Shown here in pieces: positions 18,332 to 28,803 of a stretch of DNA of 64,000 nucleotides. Each line of letters opens with the position of its first letter. The first letter of the stretch is position 1. The notes under the pieces were generated by a model that saw only the letters and a list, made by a program, of their open reading frames with translations, did not search any database and had not been told where the DNA came from. The DNA is taken from the NCBI RefSeq assembly GCF_027923705.1, contig NZ_AP026442.1:3224001-3288000 (forward strand), in the 5' to 3' direction. The translations under genes were made by a program, and so were the position numbers. Source of the stretch: Cellulomonas sp. NTE-D12. Its GTDB lineage: Bacteria; Actinomycetota; Actinomycetes; Actinomycetales; Cellulomonadaceae.

Positions 18332-20061
18332 GCGCCGGCCCCCACAGCGAGCTGGGACTCCGCGATCTCGCGGTAGGTCTGGTTGGAGGCGAGCAGCTCG
18401 GTGTGGGTGCCCGCACCGGCGATGTGCCCGTCCTCGAGCACGAGGATCGCGTCGGCGTCGGTCACCGTGGAGACGCGCTGGGCGACGACGATCTTGGTGA
18501 CCTCCGGCAGCTCGCGCCACAGCGCCTGCCGCAGGCGGGCGTCGGTGGCGAGGTCCAGCGCCGAGAACGAGTCGTCGAAGATCAGCACGGCCGGCCGCCG
18601 CACGATCGCGCGGGCGATGGCGAGCCGCTGCCGCTGACCGCCGGACACGTTGGTGCCGCCCTGTGCGATGCGGGCGTCGAGGCCGCCGTCCATCTGCGCG
18701 ACGAAGTCGCTCGCCTGGGCGATCTCCAGGGCCTTCCACAGGTCCGCGTCGGTCGCGTCGTCCCGGCCCAGCCGCAGGTTCGACGCAACGGTTCCCGCGA
18801 ACAGGAAGGGCCGCTGCGGCACGAGGCCGATCTGCGACCAGAGCGCCTCCATGTCGGCGTCCCGGACGTCGACGCCGCCGACCCGCACGGTGCCGCCCGT
18901 CGCGTCGAACAGCCGCGGGATCAGCGACACCAGCGTCGTCTTGCCCGCACCGGTCGAGCCGATCAGGGCGACCGTCTGGCCCGGGCGAGCCGTGAAGGAG
19001 ATGCCGGACAGCACCGCGTGCTCCGCCTCGGGGTAGGAGAACGTCACGTCGGTGAACGCGACCTCGCCCGGCGTCGGCAGCCGGTGCACCGGCTCGGCCG
19101 CCTCCGTCAGCGTCGAGCGGCTGGCCAGCACCTCGCTGATCCGCTCGGCGGACACGGCGGCGCGCGGCAACATCACGGTCATGAAGGACGCCATCAGGAC
19201 GCCCATGAGGATCTGACCGACGTACTGCATGAACGCCAGCAGCGTGCCGATCTGCACCTGCCCCTCGTTCACCTTGATGCCGCCGAACCAGATGACGCCG
19301 ATGACGGTGACGTTCAGCACGAGCATGACGAGCGGGAACAGCGCGACGAACAGGGAGCCGATCTTGCGGCCGACGACCATGATGTCGGTGTTCGCCAGCC
19401 GGAACCGCTCCGCCTCGATCGTCTCGCGGACGAACGCCCGGACCACCCGCACGCCGGTCAGCTGCTCGCGCATGATGCGGTTCACGGCGTCGAGCTTGAG
19501 CTGGTAGGACCGGAACAGCGGCACCATGCGGCTGATGACCAGCCCGGCGATGATCAGCAGCGCGGGCACGGCGACCGCGATGATCCACGACAGCCCGACG
19601 TCCTGCCGCAGGGCCATCACGATCCCGCCGATCGCCAGCAGCGGGGCGCTGACCAGCATCGTCGAGCCCATCATCGCCAGCATCTGCACCTGCTGGACGT
19701 CGTTGGTGTTGCGGGTGATCAGCGACCCGGCGCCGAACTGCGAGATCTCGCGCTCCGAGAAGCCGCTGACCTGGTGGTACACCTCGTCGCGGATGTCCCG
19801 CCCCAGCTGCATCGACGCGCGCGCCGCGAGGTACGTCGCGATGATCGCGGCCACGATCTGGCCCAGCGACACGGCCAGCATGAAGCCGCCGGTGCGCCAG
19901 ATGTAGCCGGTGTCGCCCGCGGCCACGCCCTTGTCGATCACGCCAGCGTTGAGGCTGGGCAGGTAGAGCATCGCCAGCGCGGACGCCAGCTGGAACACCA
20001 GCACGCCCGCGAGCAGCGGTCGGTACGGGCGCAGGTAGCGCCACAGCAGTCGTGCGAGCAC
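18328..20061 (-). CDS. ABC exporter half-transporter, degenerate-site subunit
   Basis: Partner of the following subunit. The 577-residue product has six membrane helices and an ATPase domain with Walker A GSTGAGKTTLV, signature VSGGQRQRLAIARAI and Walker B VLIFDDSFSALD. The residue after the Walker B Asp is Asp instead of the catalytic Glu, the usual sign of a degenerate ATP site in heterodimeric exporters such as BmrCD or TM287/288. The start is GTG 20061. The two genes form a clear bicistronic unit with a 234-bp upstream gap shared with a rightward gene. Confidence 0.9.
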   Translation of the reverse strand: MLARLLWRYLRPYRPLLAGVLVFQLASALAMLYLPSLNAGVIDKGVAAGDTGYIWRTGGFMLAVSLGQIVAAIIATYLAARASMQLGRDIRDEVYHQVSGFSEREISQFGAGSLITRNTNDVQQVQMLAMMGSTMLVSAPLLAIGGIVMALRQDVGLSWIIAVAVPALLIIAGLVISRMVPLFRSYQLKLDAVNRIMREQLTGVRVVRAFVRETIEAERFRLANTDIMVVGRKIGSLFVALFPLVMLVLNVTVIGVIWFGGIKVNEGQVQIGTLLAFMQYVGQILMGVLMASFMTVMLPRAAVSAERISEVLASRSTLTEAAEPVHRLPTPGEVAFTDVTFSYPEAEHAVLSGISFTARPGQTVALIGSTGAGKTTLVSLIPRLFDATGGTVRVGGVDVRDADMEALWSQIGLVPQRPFLFAGTVASNLRLGRDDATDADLWKALEIAQASDFVAQMDGGLDARIAQGGTNVSGGQRQRLAIARAIVRRPAVLIFDDSFSALDLATDARLRQALWRELPEVTKIVVAQRVSTVTDADAILVLEDGHIAGAGTHTELLASNQTYREIAESQLAVGAGA

Positions 20062-20295
20062 GGGTGTCTCCAGGGGAAACGGTGGGCTGGTCGAGGTGTC
20101 CGCGGACGACGAGGGACCTCAGCGAGACCCCCGTTCACGCTCGCCGTCAGCGTTCCACACCCCACCGACACGGCCGCAAGCCCTTATGCCCTGGGCGTGA
20201 TCGCCGTGCTGGCCCCGTCCTCGACCCGTGCTGGACATCTGCCCAGCCGGCGGACCTGGCAGGCGATCGGCGCGCACCGAATGCAGCATGTGGTC

Positions 20296-21027
20296 ATGCC
20301 GCTGCCCGCCACCGAGATCGCCCTGCTCACCGACACGTTGGCCCGCCAGTGGCGCCGCGTCCGCACCTGGGTGGGGGACGCGGTCGGCGACGACGTGCAG
20401 GGAGAGCCGTCGGTGCTGCCCGGGTGGACGGTCGCCGAGCTCGTCGCGCACCTCGCCCGGGCCATGGATGCCCTGGCCGTCTGCGTCCCGGCCGAGCCGA
20501 CGACGGTGCCGGCCACGTTCGCGGAGTACCTCGGCAGCTACCCGGACCGTGCCGAAGAGGTCGCTGAGACCGCCCGGATCATCGCGCGGCAGATCGAGGA
20601 CGCTCCGCTGCAGTGGGCGGACGCCCGTGCGACGGCCGCGCTGCACGAGGCGGAGACGCTGGGGCCCGACGACGTCGTCGTGCAGGGCCGCCGCGCCCCG
20701 GTGCTGCTGAGCACGATGCTGGTGTCCCGCATCCTCGAGCTGGTCGTGCACGCGGACGACCTGCTGCGCTCGGTCCGCCGCGTCCGCGGCGCCGACGCCG
20801 CGCCCGACCCCGTGGACCCGGTCGCGCTTCACCTGGTGGCCGAGGAGCTGCTCGACATCGTCGTCGCGCGCGGCGGCTGGGACCTCGAGGTCGCGGACGC
20901 GCGGACTTGGCTCCGGCTGGCAGCCGGCCGGGTCCCGTACGACGTCGACACGCTCACCCGCGCGCTGCGCCCCCGCTTCGCGTCCGACGCGGTGCCCGAC
21001 CTCGGCCGGATGCTGCCGCTCCTCTGA
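20296..21027 (+). CDS. Maleylpyruvate isomerase/DinB-like family protein
   Basis: The 243-residue protein has the N-terminal helical-bundle pattern of the mycothiol-dependent maleylpyruvate isomerase/DinB_2 family: a helix opening, then GEPSVLPGWTVAELVAHLARAMDAL, and a second half with a conserved LELVVHADDLLRSV segment. Such proteins are frequent in mycothiol-containing actinobacteria and are mostly uncharacterised; metal and mycothiol binding are suspected for the group. Start ATG 20296; ATG 20281 is in frame. No neighbour shares its function, so substrate is unknown. Confidence 0.7.
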   Translation: MPLPATEIALLTDTLARQWRRVRTWVGDAVGDDVQGEPSVLPGWTVAELVAHLARAMDALAVCVPAEPTTVPATFAEYLGSYPDRAEEVAETARIIARQIEDAPLQWADARATAALHEAETLGPDDVVVQGRRAPVLLSTMLVSRILELVVHADDLLRSVRRVRGADAAPDPVDPVALHLVAEELLDIVVARGGWDLEVADARTWLRLAAGRVPYDVDTLTRALRPRFASDAVPDLGRMLPLL

Positions 21028-21126
21028 CGTCCTGCCCGGTCGCGGCGCACCCCGGCCCCGGCGCACCCCGGACCCGGCGCACCCCGGGCCGGTGGGCGCC
21101 TCGCGGCCGCCGCTACGGTGACTCCC

Positions 21127-22095
21127 ATGCTCGCCGCGTACGCCGCCCGGTCCGACGCCGACGACCCGCTGACCGCCCTCGAGGTCGGGGAGCGTCCCGA
21201 CCCGCAGCCGAGGGACGGCTGGACCGTGGTGACCGTCAGGGCGGCGGCACTGAACCACCACGACCTGTGGTCGCTGCGCGGCGTCGGCCTCCCGGCGGAG
21301 CGGCTGCCGATGATCCTCGGCACGGACGCCGCCGGGACCACCCCGGACGGGCGCGAGGTGATCGTGCACGGCGTGATCGGCGGGCCGCACGCGCCCACCG
21401 GTCAGGCGGTGCCGGCCGACGAGCCGCGCAGCCTGCTGTCCGAGCGCTACCCCGGCACGCTCGCCGAACAGCTCCTCGTCCCGACGGCCAACCTGGTGGA
21501 CAAGCCGGCCGACCTGTCCTGGGAGCACGCCGCCTGCCTTCCGACGGCGTACCTGACGGCCTACCGGTCGCTGTTCCGCAGCGGCGCTGCGACGCCCGGT
21601 CAGCGGGTGCTGGTGCAGGGCGCGGGCGGCGGGGTGGCGACGGCCGCGGTGCTGCTCGGCGCCGCCGCCGGGCTGGAGATGGTGGTGACCAGCCGCGAGG
21701 CCGCCAAGCGGGAGCGCGCGCTGCAGCTCGGTGCGGCCGAGGCGGTGGAGACGGGCGCGCGGATCGGTCGGGTGGACCTCGTGCTCGAGACGGTCGGCGC
21801 GGCGACGTGGGCCCACACGATGCGGTCGGTCAAGCCGGGCGGCACGGTGGTGGTCGTCGGGGCCACCACCGGCGAGCCCGCCCGGATGGACATCAACCGG
21901 CTGTTCTTCCAGGAGATCTCCGTCGTCGGCGCCACCATGGGGTCGCGTGACGAGCTGGCCCGCCTCGCGGCGTTCTGCGCCCGCACCGGCGTACGCCCGG
22001 TGATCGACCGCACGTACCCGCTGACCCAGGCGGCGGACGCGCTGGCACGGCTGGCGGGCGGGGGTCAGTTCGGCAAGATCGTCGTGACCCCGTGA
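21127..22095 (+). CDS. Zinc-binding dehydrogenase/quinone reductase (MDR family)
   Basis: A 322-residue medium-chain dehydrogenase/reductase. The N-terminal GroES-like fold shows NHHDLWSLRGVGLP; the Rossmann motif is GAGGGVATAAVLLG; the family segment GGTVVVVGATTG follows. It lacks the cysteine-rich structural zinc loop, which favours an NADPH-quinone/enoyl reductase type over an alcohol dehydrogenase. A TACGGT -10 (21114-21119) ends 7 nt before the ATG, so the mRNA is probably leaderless. The next gene overlaps its stop by 4 bp (GTGA). Confidence 0.85.
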   Translation: MLAAYAARSDADDPLTALEVGERPDPQPRDGWTVVTVRAAALNHHDLWSLRGVGLPAERLPMILGTDAAGTTPDGREVIVHGVIGGPHAPTGQAVPADEPRSLLSERYPGTLAEQLLVPTANLVDKPADLSWEHAACLPTAYLTAYRSLFRSGAATPGQRVLVQGAGGGVATAAVLLGAAAGLEMVVTSREAAKRERALQLGAAEAVETGARIGRVDLVLETVGAATWAHTMRSVKPGGTVVVVGATTGEPARMDINRLFFQEISVVGATMGSRDELARLAAFCARTGVRPVIDRTYPLTQAADALARLAGGGQFGKIVVTP

Positions 22096-23054
22096 GCCGC
22101 TGGCTCCCCGACGTCCTGGGCGACGGGTTCGAGGCGCGCACGCTCCACCTGGCGCCGGACGACGAGGGCGACGTGGTGGCCACGCTGGTCCGCTACGCGC
22201 CGCCGACCGACGAGCCGGTGCGGCCGTCGCGCGTGGTGCTCTACCTGCACGGCTGGTCCGACTACTTCTTCCAGACCGAGCTCGCGCGGTTCTGGCACGC
22301 GACCGGCGCCGCGTTCTACGCCCTCGACCTGCGCAAGTACGGGCGCTCGCTGCGTGAGCACCAGACGCCCGGCTACGTCGACGACCTGCGGGTGTACGAC
22401 GAGGACCTCGAGACAGCGCTCGCCGTGCTGCGCGCCGACCACGGGAACGCCGCCCGGATCATGGTGATGGCGCACTCGACCGGTGGGCTGGTCGCCGCCC
22501 TGTGGGCCGAGCGGCATCCCGATGCGCTCGCCGGGCTGGTGCTGAACAGCCCCTGGCTGGAGCTGCAGGGCTCGTCGGTGGTGCGGCACATCTCGGCACC
22601 CGCGATCGGCCGCCTCGCGCGGTACCAGCCCAAGACGCCCCTGCCGAGCATCGACCCCGGCTACTACGCCCGCACGTTGCGGGCACCGGACGGTGAGTGG
22701 GAGTACGACGACACCTGGCGGCCGGTGCCGTCGTTCCCGGTCCGTGCCGGCTGGCTGAACGCGATCATCGTCGGCCACGCCGCCGTCGCCCGCGGGCTGC
22801 ACATCCCCGCGCCGATCCTCACGCTCGCCTCGGCCCGGACGGTGATCAGCCCGCGCTGGAGCGAGGACATGCGTCGATCGGACGTGGTGCTGGACGTCGA
22901 GCTGGTCGCGCGCCGCGCGGTGCAGCTCGGTCCCGTGGTGACCGTCGTCCGCATCCCGGACGGGCTGCACGACCTCACGCTCTCCGCACCACCGGTCCGC
23001 GCGCGGTTCTACGCGGAGATCGACCGCTGGCTCGCGGCCTACGGCTGGTCCTGA
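22092..23054 (+). CDS. Alpha/beta hydrolase (serine aminopeptidase S33-like)
   Basis: A 320-residue cytoplasmic hydrolase with the oxyanion HGWS motif, ALDLRKYGRS, the nucleophile elbow AHSTGG near residue 126 and a C-terminal His in DGLHDLTLS. It resembles the monoacylglycerol-lipase/S33 group. The GTG start overlaps the stop of the upstream dehydrogenase (GTGA), so the two genes are coupled and may act in one lipid or detoxification step. The substrate is not evident. Confidence 0.85.
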   Translation: MSRWLPDVLGDGFEARTLHLAPDDEGDVVATLVRYAPPTDEPVRPSRVVLYLHGWSDYFFQTELARFWHATGAAFYALDLRKYGRSLREHQTPGYVDDLRVYDEDLETALAVLRADHGNAARIMVMAHSTGGLVAALWAERHPDALAGLVLNSPWLELQGSSVVRHISAPAIGRLARYQPKTPLPSIDPGYYARTLRAPDGEWEYDDTWRPVPSFPVRAGWLNAIIVGHAAVARGLHIPAPILTLASARTVISPRWSEDMRRSDVVLDVELVARRAVQLGPVVTVVRIPDGLHDLTLSAPPVRARFYAEIDRWLAAYGWS

Positions 23055-23063
23055 CCGGGGACC

Positions 23064-24467
<1,404 letters not shown>

Positions 24468-24589
24468 CGCCCCGGGGCCCTTCTCACCGTCCGCCACGGC
24501 GTCGGACAAGGATCCCACAGCACCCTGCCCCGGCCGGGGCGCGACGCTGCTCCGTCCGAGCGAATCTCAGCCGACGGAGCCGCCTCCGG

Positions 24590-24898
24590 TCAGCCCGCGG
24601 CGCCGCCCTCGCCGAGCAGCCGCTCGACGCGCGCCACCTTGCCGTCGATCTCACCGCTGTGCCCGGGCCGGATGTCGGCCTTGAGCACCAGCGCCACCCG
24701 GCCGGCCCCGCGCCCGGCGGCCTCCGTCGCGCGCTTCACCACGTCCATCACCTCGTCCCACTCCCCCTCGATGGTGGTGAACATCGAGTCGGTCCGGTTG
24801 GGCAACCCCGACTCGCGGACCACCCGGACGGCCTCGGCCACGGCGTGCGACACGGAGTCCCCGGTGTCCATCGGGGAGACGGAGAAGGCGACGAGCAT
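24590..24898 (-). CDS. MTH1187/YqgV family thiamine-binding protein
   Basis: The 102-residue product matches the MTH1187/UPF0045 fold: it opens MLVAFSVSPMDTGDSVSHAV and contains RTDSMFTTIEGEWDEVMDVV and LVLKADIRPGHSGE. Family members bind thiamine or related pyrimidines. The ATG at 24898 has a GAGGGTGGGGAC upstream; the frame is open much further but the family start is here. It is single, downstream of the divergent gap carrying palindrome copy 2. Confidence 0.85.
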   Translation of the reverse strand: MLVAFSVSPMDTGDSVSHAVAEAVRVVRESGLPNRTDSMFTTIEGEWDEVMDVVKRATEAAGRGAGRVALVLKADIRPGHSGEIDGKVARVERLLGEGGAAG

Positions 24899-25296
24899 GT
24901 CCCCACCCTCCCCCGCCGACCCCCCGCCGTCCACCCACTGACGGAGTGCCGACGACCCACTTCTCCCGCCTGACCCGCCCGGGCCCCGCCGGCTGAGCCT
25001 CCCCGTGTGACGGCAACGACGCGATGGACACCGACGTGCCGCCGCCAGACCGCGGTGGTGTTTTCGGCTGTACGCCCGGTGTACGCACACGAGGCACACA
25101 CCGAAGAAGGGCTTCCCGCTCCCGGCCGGTCGCGGCCTCGGCTGCCGCGCCCCGTCCGTGACCGATCCACAGCCCCGGCCGCCGCCCGAAGCCACCCCCG
25201 GAGGGCTGTCCCTGGGCCAGCCGGGCCCGCTCATGGCCCACGGTGATGGCGGCGCCAGCTGGGGCGCCGTCAGGAGACCGAGGAGGTGAGGACGGG
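24899..25296. other. 398-bp divergent gap
   Basis: This gap lies between the thiamine-binding gene and the antitoxin-like gene. It contains palindromic element copy 2 (25061-25106). Otherwise nothing is clear; an in-frame ATG at 25243 could extend the rightward gene. Confidence 0.5.
25061..25106 (-). repeat. Dispersed palindromic element, copy 2
   Basis: Read on the minus strand this matches copy 1 over about 50 nt. It shares CCGGGCGTACA and CGAAAACAC, and the outer stem (CTTCGGTGT with ACAGCCGAA) has lost one base in each arm relative to copy 1, so pairing is preserved apart from a bulge. Its inner arms have diverged more than those of copy 1. Confidence 0.65.
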
Positions 25297-25701
25297 TTGA
25301 CGAGCTGGGCCTCGGAACCGGAGGAGGGCCCGTGGGCGGTTCGGTCCGCACGGATCTCGCTGCGCCTGCAACCGGCGGCGCTCGAGGCGCTGCGGGCCGC
25401 GGCCGAGCTGCGCGCGCAGGACCTCACGTCGTTCGTGCTCGGTGCCGCCCTGGACCGGGCGGCCGACGTGGTGGGGCGGGAGCGGAACAGCCGGCTCCAG
25501 CTGGCGCTGATCGCCGAGGACCCGGCGCGCTACCGAAGGGACCCGCGGATCCCGGACGATCCCGATCTGGTGGCGATGGTGGCCGAGGCGCTCCTCGCCC
25601 GGGACCGCCGACACCCCGGCGACGTGCCGACCGTGGACCCGACCCCCCGTCGAACCGCGACGGCACCGAGGGACCGCGACGTCGACCCCGCCGCCAGGTG
25701 A
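25297..25701 (+). CDS. DUF1778 (TacA-like) antitoxin-type protein, no toxin partner
   Basis: The 134-residue product carries a ribbon-helix-helix segment, ARISLRLQPAALEALRAAAE followed by QDLTSFVLGAALDRA, typical of DUF1778 antitoxins that pair with GNAT acetyltransferase toxins. The expected downstream toxin is missing; the next gene is convergent and unrelated. A 50-residue Arg/Asp/Pro tail is unlike the usual toxin-wrapping C-terminus. TTG 25297 is chosen because AGGAGG lies 10 nt upstream; ATG 25243 is in frame. It may be an orphan repressor. Confidence 0.6.
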   Translation: MTSWASEPEEGPWAVRSARISLRLQPAALEALRAAAELRAQDLTSFVLGAALDRAADVVGRERNSRLQLALIAEDPARYRRDPRIPDDPDLVAMVAEALLARDRRHPGDVPTVDPTPRRTATAPRDRDVDPAAR

Positions 25702-25832
25702 AGGACAGTCGCCGCCCCCGCGCACGCGGTCCCCCCGCACACCAGTCGCCTCGTACACGCGGCGGTCCCGCCCACGCCGGCCGCCCCCGCGCGCGGCGAC
25801 CTCACGCGGCGCCTTGCTCCGCGGGTGATGGG

Positions 25833-28733
25833 TCAGGCGTCGGCGTGGGTGCTCGTGGGGAGGTGGGACGCGAGGAGCTGGGCGAGGTGGACGCCCTGGA
25901 CACCGGCGAGGTGGTCGGCCTGGGTGCGGCAGGAGAAGCCGTCGGCCAGGTAGACGTCGCCGGGAGCGGCGGCCCGCAGGGCCGGCAGCAGGGCGTGCTC
26001 GGCGACCGCGACGGAGACGTCGTAGTGACCGGCCTCCATGCCGAAGTTGCCCGCCAGGCCGCAGCAGCCTGCCAGCTCCGAGAACTGGGCACCGGCCTCC
26101 CGCAGCAGGGTGCGGTCGGCAGTCCAGGTCATCACCGCGTGGTGGTGGCAGTGCGGCTGGACGACGGCGGTGACGCCGGAGAGGTCGGGCACCGTCCAGC
26201 GGTCCCCGGGGCCGATCGGCGCCGGTGCCGTGAGCAGCTCGGCCAGCGTGTGGGTGGCGCGAGCGACTGCGGCGGCGCGGGGGTCGTCGGGAAGCAGGTC
26301 CTTCAGGTCCGAACGCAGCACAGCGGTGCAGCTCGGCTCCAGGCCGACGATCGGGATGCCGTTCACCGCGAACGGCGCCAGCACGCCGAGCAGGTGGCGC
26401 AGGCGGTCCTTGGCACCGTCGAGCTGCCCGGTGGTGATCCAGGTCAGGCCGCAGCACGCGTCGTGGTCGGGGACGATCACCTCGTACCCGGCGGCGCGCA
26501 GGACGGCGACGGCCGCGCGCGGGACGTCGGGGGCCAGCGAGTCGCTGAACGAGTCGGTCCACAGCAGGACTGGCGGGCGACGGGCCGCCCGCTCGGCCGG
26601 CGGAGGCGTGCCGGCGACGACCACCTGGTCGCGACCCTCGGCACGGGCCCACGCCCGGAACGGCCGGTCGGCGAAGGTCACCATCTGCCGTCGGGGGTCC
26701 ATGCCGCCTGCGCGCAGGACGGTCCGAGCCAGGGGGCGGATCCGGAGCGCGGCGTTGACCAGGGACGAGACCCCCGGCACGGAGGTGACCAGCCGGGTCC
26801 AGCGGGGCAGCCAGCCGAGCACGTAGTGCGACACCGGACGCAGCTTGTGCCGGTAGGCCCGGTGCAGCACCTCGGACTTGTACTGAGCCATGTCGACGCC
26901 GGCCGGGCAGTCGGACGAGCACGCCTTGCACGCCAGGCACAGGTCGAGGGACTCGCGGACCTCCGGTGCCGACCAGCCCCGCGACACGAGACGGCCGTTG
27001 GCGAGCTCCTGCAGCACGCGGGCGCGGCCGCGGGTGGTGTCCTTCTCGTCGTGCGTCGCCTGGTAGCTGGGGCACATGAAGTCGCCGGCCGCCGTGTTGT
27101 CCGCCCGGCACTTGCCGACGCCGACGCAGCGGTGCACGGCTGTGGTCAGGTCGCCGTCGTCGTGCGCGAAGGAGAAGCCGACCGCACCCAACCGGGCCGC
27201 GGCGGGTCGGCGGAGGTCGGCATCGATCGGTCGGGGGCGGACCAGCACGCCCGGGTTGAGCAGGTCCTTCGGGTCGAGCAGCGCCTTGAACTGCTCGAAC
27301 AGGCCGATGGCCGCCGGCGAGTACATCACCGGCAGCAGCTCGGAGCGGGCCCGGCCGTCTCCGTGCTCGCCGGACAGGGAACCGCCGTGGGACGCGACCA
27401 GGGCGGCGGCGTCCTCCATGAAGGACCGCAGCGGTCCGCCGGAGTCCTCGAGGGGCATGTCCAGACGCAGGTGCACGCAGCCGTCGCCGAAGTGGCCGTA
27501 GGCCATGCCGTCCACGTCGTGCCGCTGCATCAGCGCGGACAGCTCGCGCAGGTAGGTGCCGAGATGCTCGGGCGGGACCGCGGAGTCCTCGAAGCCGGGC
27601 CACGCCTGTGCGCCTGAGGAGGTGCGGCCGGCCAGACCCGCGCCGTCGGCGCGGATGCGCCACATGGCGGTCGCCTCGGGGCCGGGCGGGAACAGGCCGA
27701 CGGCGTCGGTGGCGGCATCGGCTGCGAGCGCGCGAGCCGTCGACAGCGCCTCGTCCAGCGTCTCGCCGCCCACCTCGACGAACAGCCAGCCGCCACCCTC
27801 CGGCAGGTCCGGCACGGCAGCGGCGCCGCGGACGCGGCGCACCACGTCGACCAGCCGGGCGTCCATCCCCTCGATCGCCAGGGGGGCGTGCGCCAGCAGC
27901 GCCGGGACGTCGTCGGCCGCCACCGCCATGTCCGGGTAGCCCAGCACCACCAGCACGGGTGCCGCGGCTGTCGGGACGAGCCGGACGGTGGCTCCGAGCA
28001 CCGTCACCACGGTCCCTTCGGTGCCGACCAGGGCCTTGGCCAAATCGGTACCGCGCTCGGGCAGCAGGTGCTCCAGGGAGTAACCGGACACCTGGCGGCC
28101 GAAGCGACCCAGCTCGGTGCGGATGGTCGACAGGTTGGCTCTGACCAGGGCATCGAGGCCGGGGACCGCGTCGAGCGCACCGGCACCGGCCCCGGCCGTG
28201 AACCGCCGACCGGTGCCGTCCACCACGTCGAGGCTGATCACGTTGTCGCTGGTCCGGCCGTACGCGACGGCGTGCGGACCGCAGGCGTTGTTGCCGATCA
28301 TCCCGCCGAGGGTGGCGCGGGTCCACGTCGACGGGTCGGGGCCGAACCGCAGGCCGTGCGGCGCCGACTCGCGCTGCAGCGTCGCCATGACGGTGCCGGG
28401 CTGGATGCGGGCGGTGCGAGCCTCCGGGTCCAGCTCGAGCACGCGGTTGACGTGGCGCGACCAGTCGAGGACCACGCCGGGGCCGATCGCATTGCCCGCC
28501 ACCGAGGTGCCGGCGCCGCGGGACGTCACCGGGATCCCGAGCTCGCGGGCGACGCTCAGGGCGGCGAGGGCGTCGTCCTCGTCGTGCGGGAAGACGACGA
28601 CGCGCGGCACGACGCGGTAGTTCGAGGCGTCGGTGGAGAACTCGGCGCGACGGCGGGCGGAGTCGTCGACCTCGCCGCGCACCGCCGAGCGGAGCCCGGC
28701 GACGAGGGCGTCGGTCGCAGTCGCGGTGGCCAC
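25833..28733 (-). CDS. FAD-binding and Fe-S oxidoreductase (D-lactate dehydrogenase-like fusion)
   Basis: A 966-residue fusion of a GlcD/Dld-type flavoprotein and a GlcF-type iron-sulfur subunit. The N-terminal FAD domain has SRGAGTSVAGNAIGPG and GGMIGNNACGPHA; a FAD-oxidase C domain follows. The second half has two 4Fe-4S motifs (HRCVGVGKCRADN...CPSY and CLACKACSSDCP) and two CCG domains (ACCGLTWITTG and CCGLAGNFGMEAGHYDVS). Such proteins oxidise D-lactate or other 2-hydroxyacids and feed electrons to quinone. Exact substrate unproven. It is a single gene. Confidence 0.9.
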   Translation of the reverse strand: MATATATDALVAGLRSAVRGEVDDSARRRAEFSTDASNYRVVPRVVVFPHDEDDALAALSVARELGIPVTSRGAGTSVAGNAIGPGVVLDWSRHVNRVLELDPEARTARIQPGTVMATLQRESAPHGLRFGPDPSTWTRATLGGMIGNNACGPHAVAYGRTSDNVISLDVVDGTGRRFTAGAGAGALDAVPGLDALVRANLSTIRTELGRFGRQVSGYSLEHLLPERGTDLAKALVGTEGTVVTVLGATVRLVPTAAAPVLVVLGYPDMAVAADDVPALLAHAPLAIEGMDARLVDVVRRVRGAAAVPDLPEGGGWLFVEVGGETLDEALSTARALAADAATDAVGLFPPGPEATAMWRIRADGAGLAGRTSSGAQAWPGFEDSAVPPEHLGTYLRELSALMQRHDVDGMAYGHFGDGCVHLRLDMPLEDSGGPLRSFMEDAAALVASHGGSLSGEHGDGRARSELLPVMYSPAAIGLFEQFKALLDPKDLLNPGVLVRPRPIDADLRRPAAARLGAVGFSFAHDDGDLTTAVHRCVGVGKCRADNTAAGDFMCPSYQATHDEKDTTRGRARVLQELANGRLVSRGWSAPEVRESLDLCLACKACSSDCPAGVDMAQYKSEVLHRAYRHKLRPVSHYVLGWLPRWTRLVTSVPGVSSLVNAALRIRPLARTVLRAGGMDPRRQMVTFADRPFRAWARAEGRDQVVVAGTPPPAERAARRPPVLLWTDSFSDSLAPDVPRAAVAVLRAAGYEVIVPDHDACCGLTWITTGQLDGAKDRLRHLLGVLAPFAVNGIPIVGLEPSCTAVLRSDLKDLLPDDPRAAAVARATHTLAELLTAPAPIGPGDRWTVPDLSGVTAVVQPHCHHHAVMTWTADRTLLREAGAQFSELAGCCGLAGNFGMEAGHYDVSVAVAEHALLPALRAAAPGDVYLADGFSCRTQADHLAGVQGVHLAQLLASHLPTSTHADA

Positions 28734-28803
28734 GGCTGGCAGTCTCGCATCGCCTGACGGGCGGCGGACGGCGTGCCCGCTGAGCGGTCAACCGCGTGGG
28801 GTG

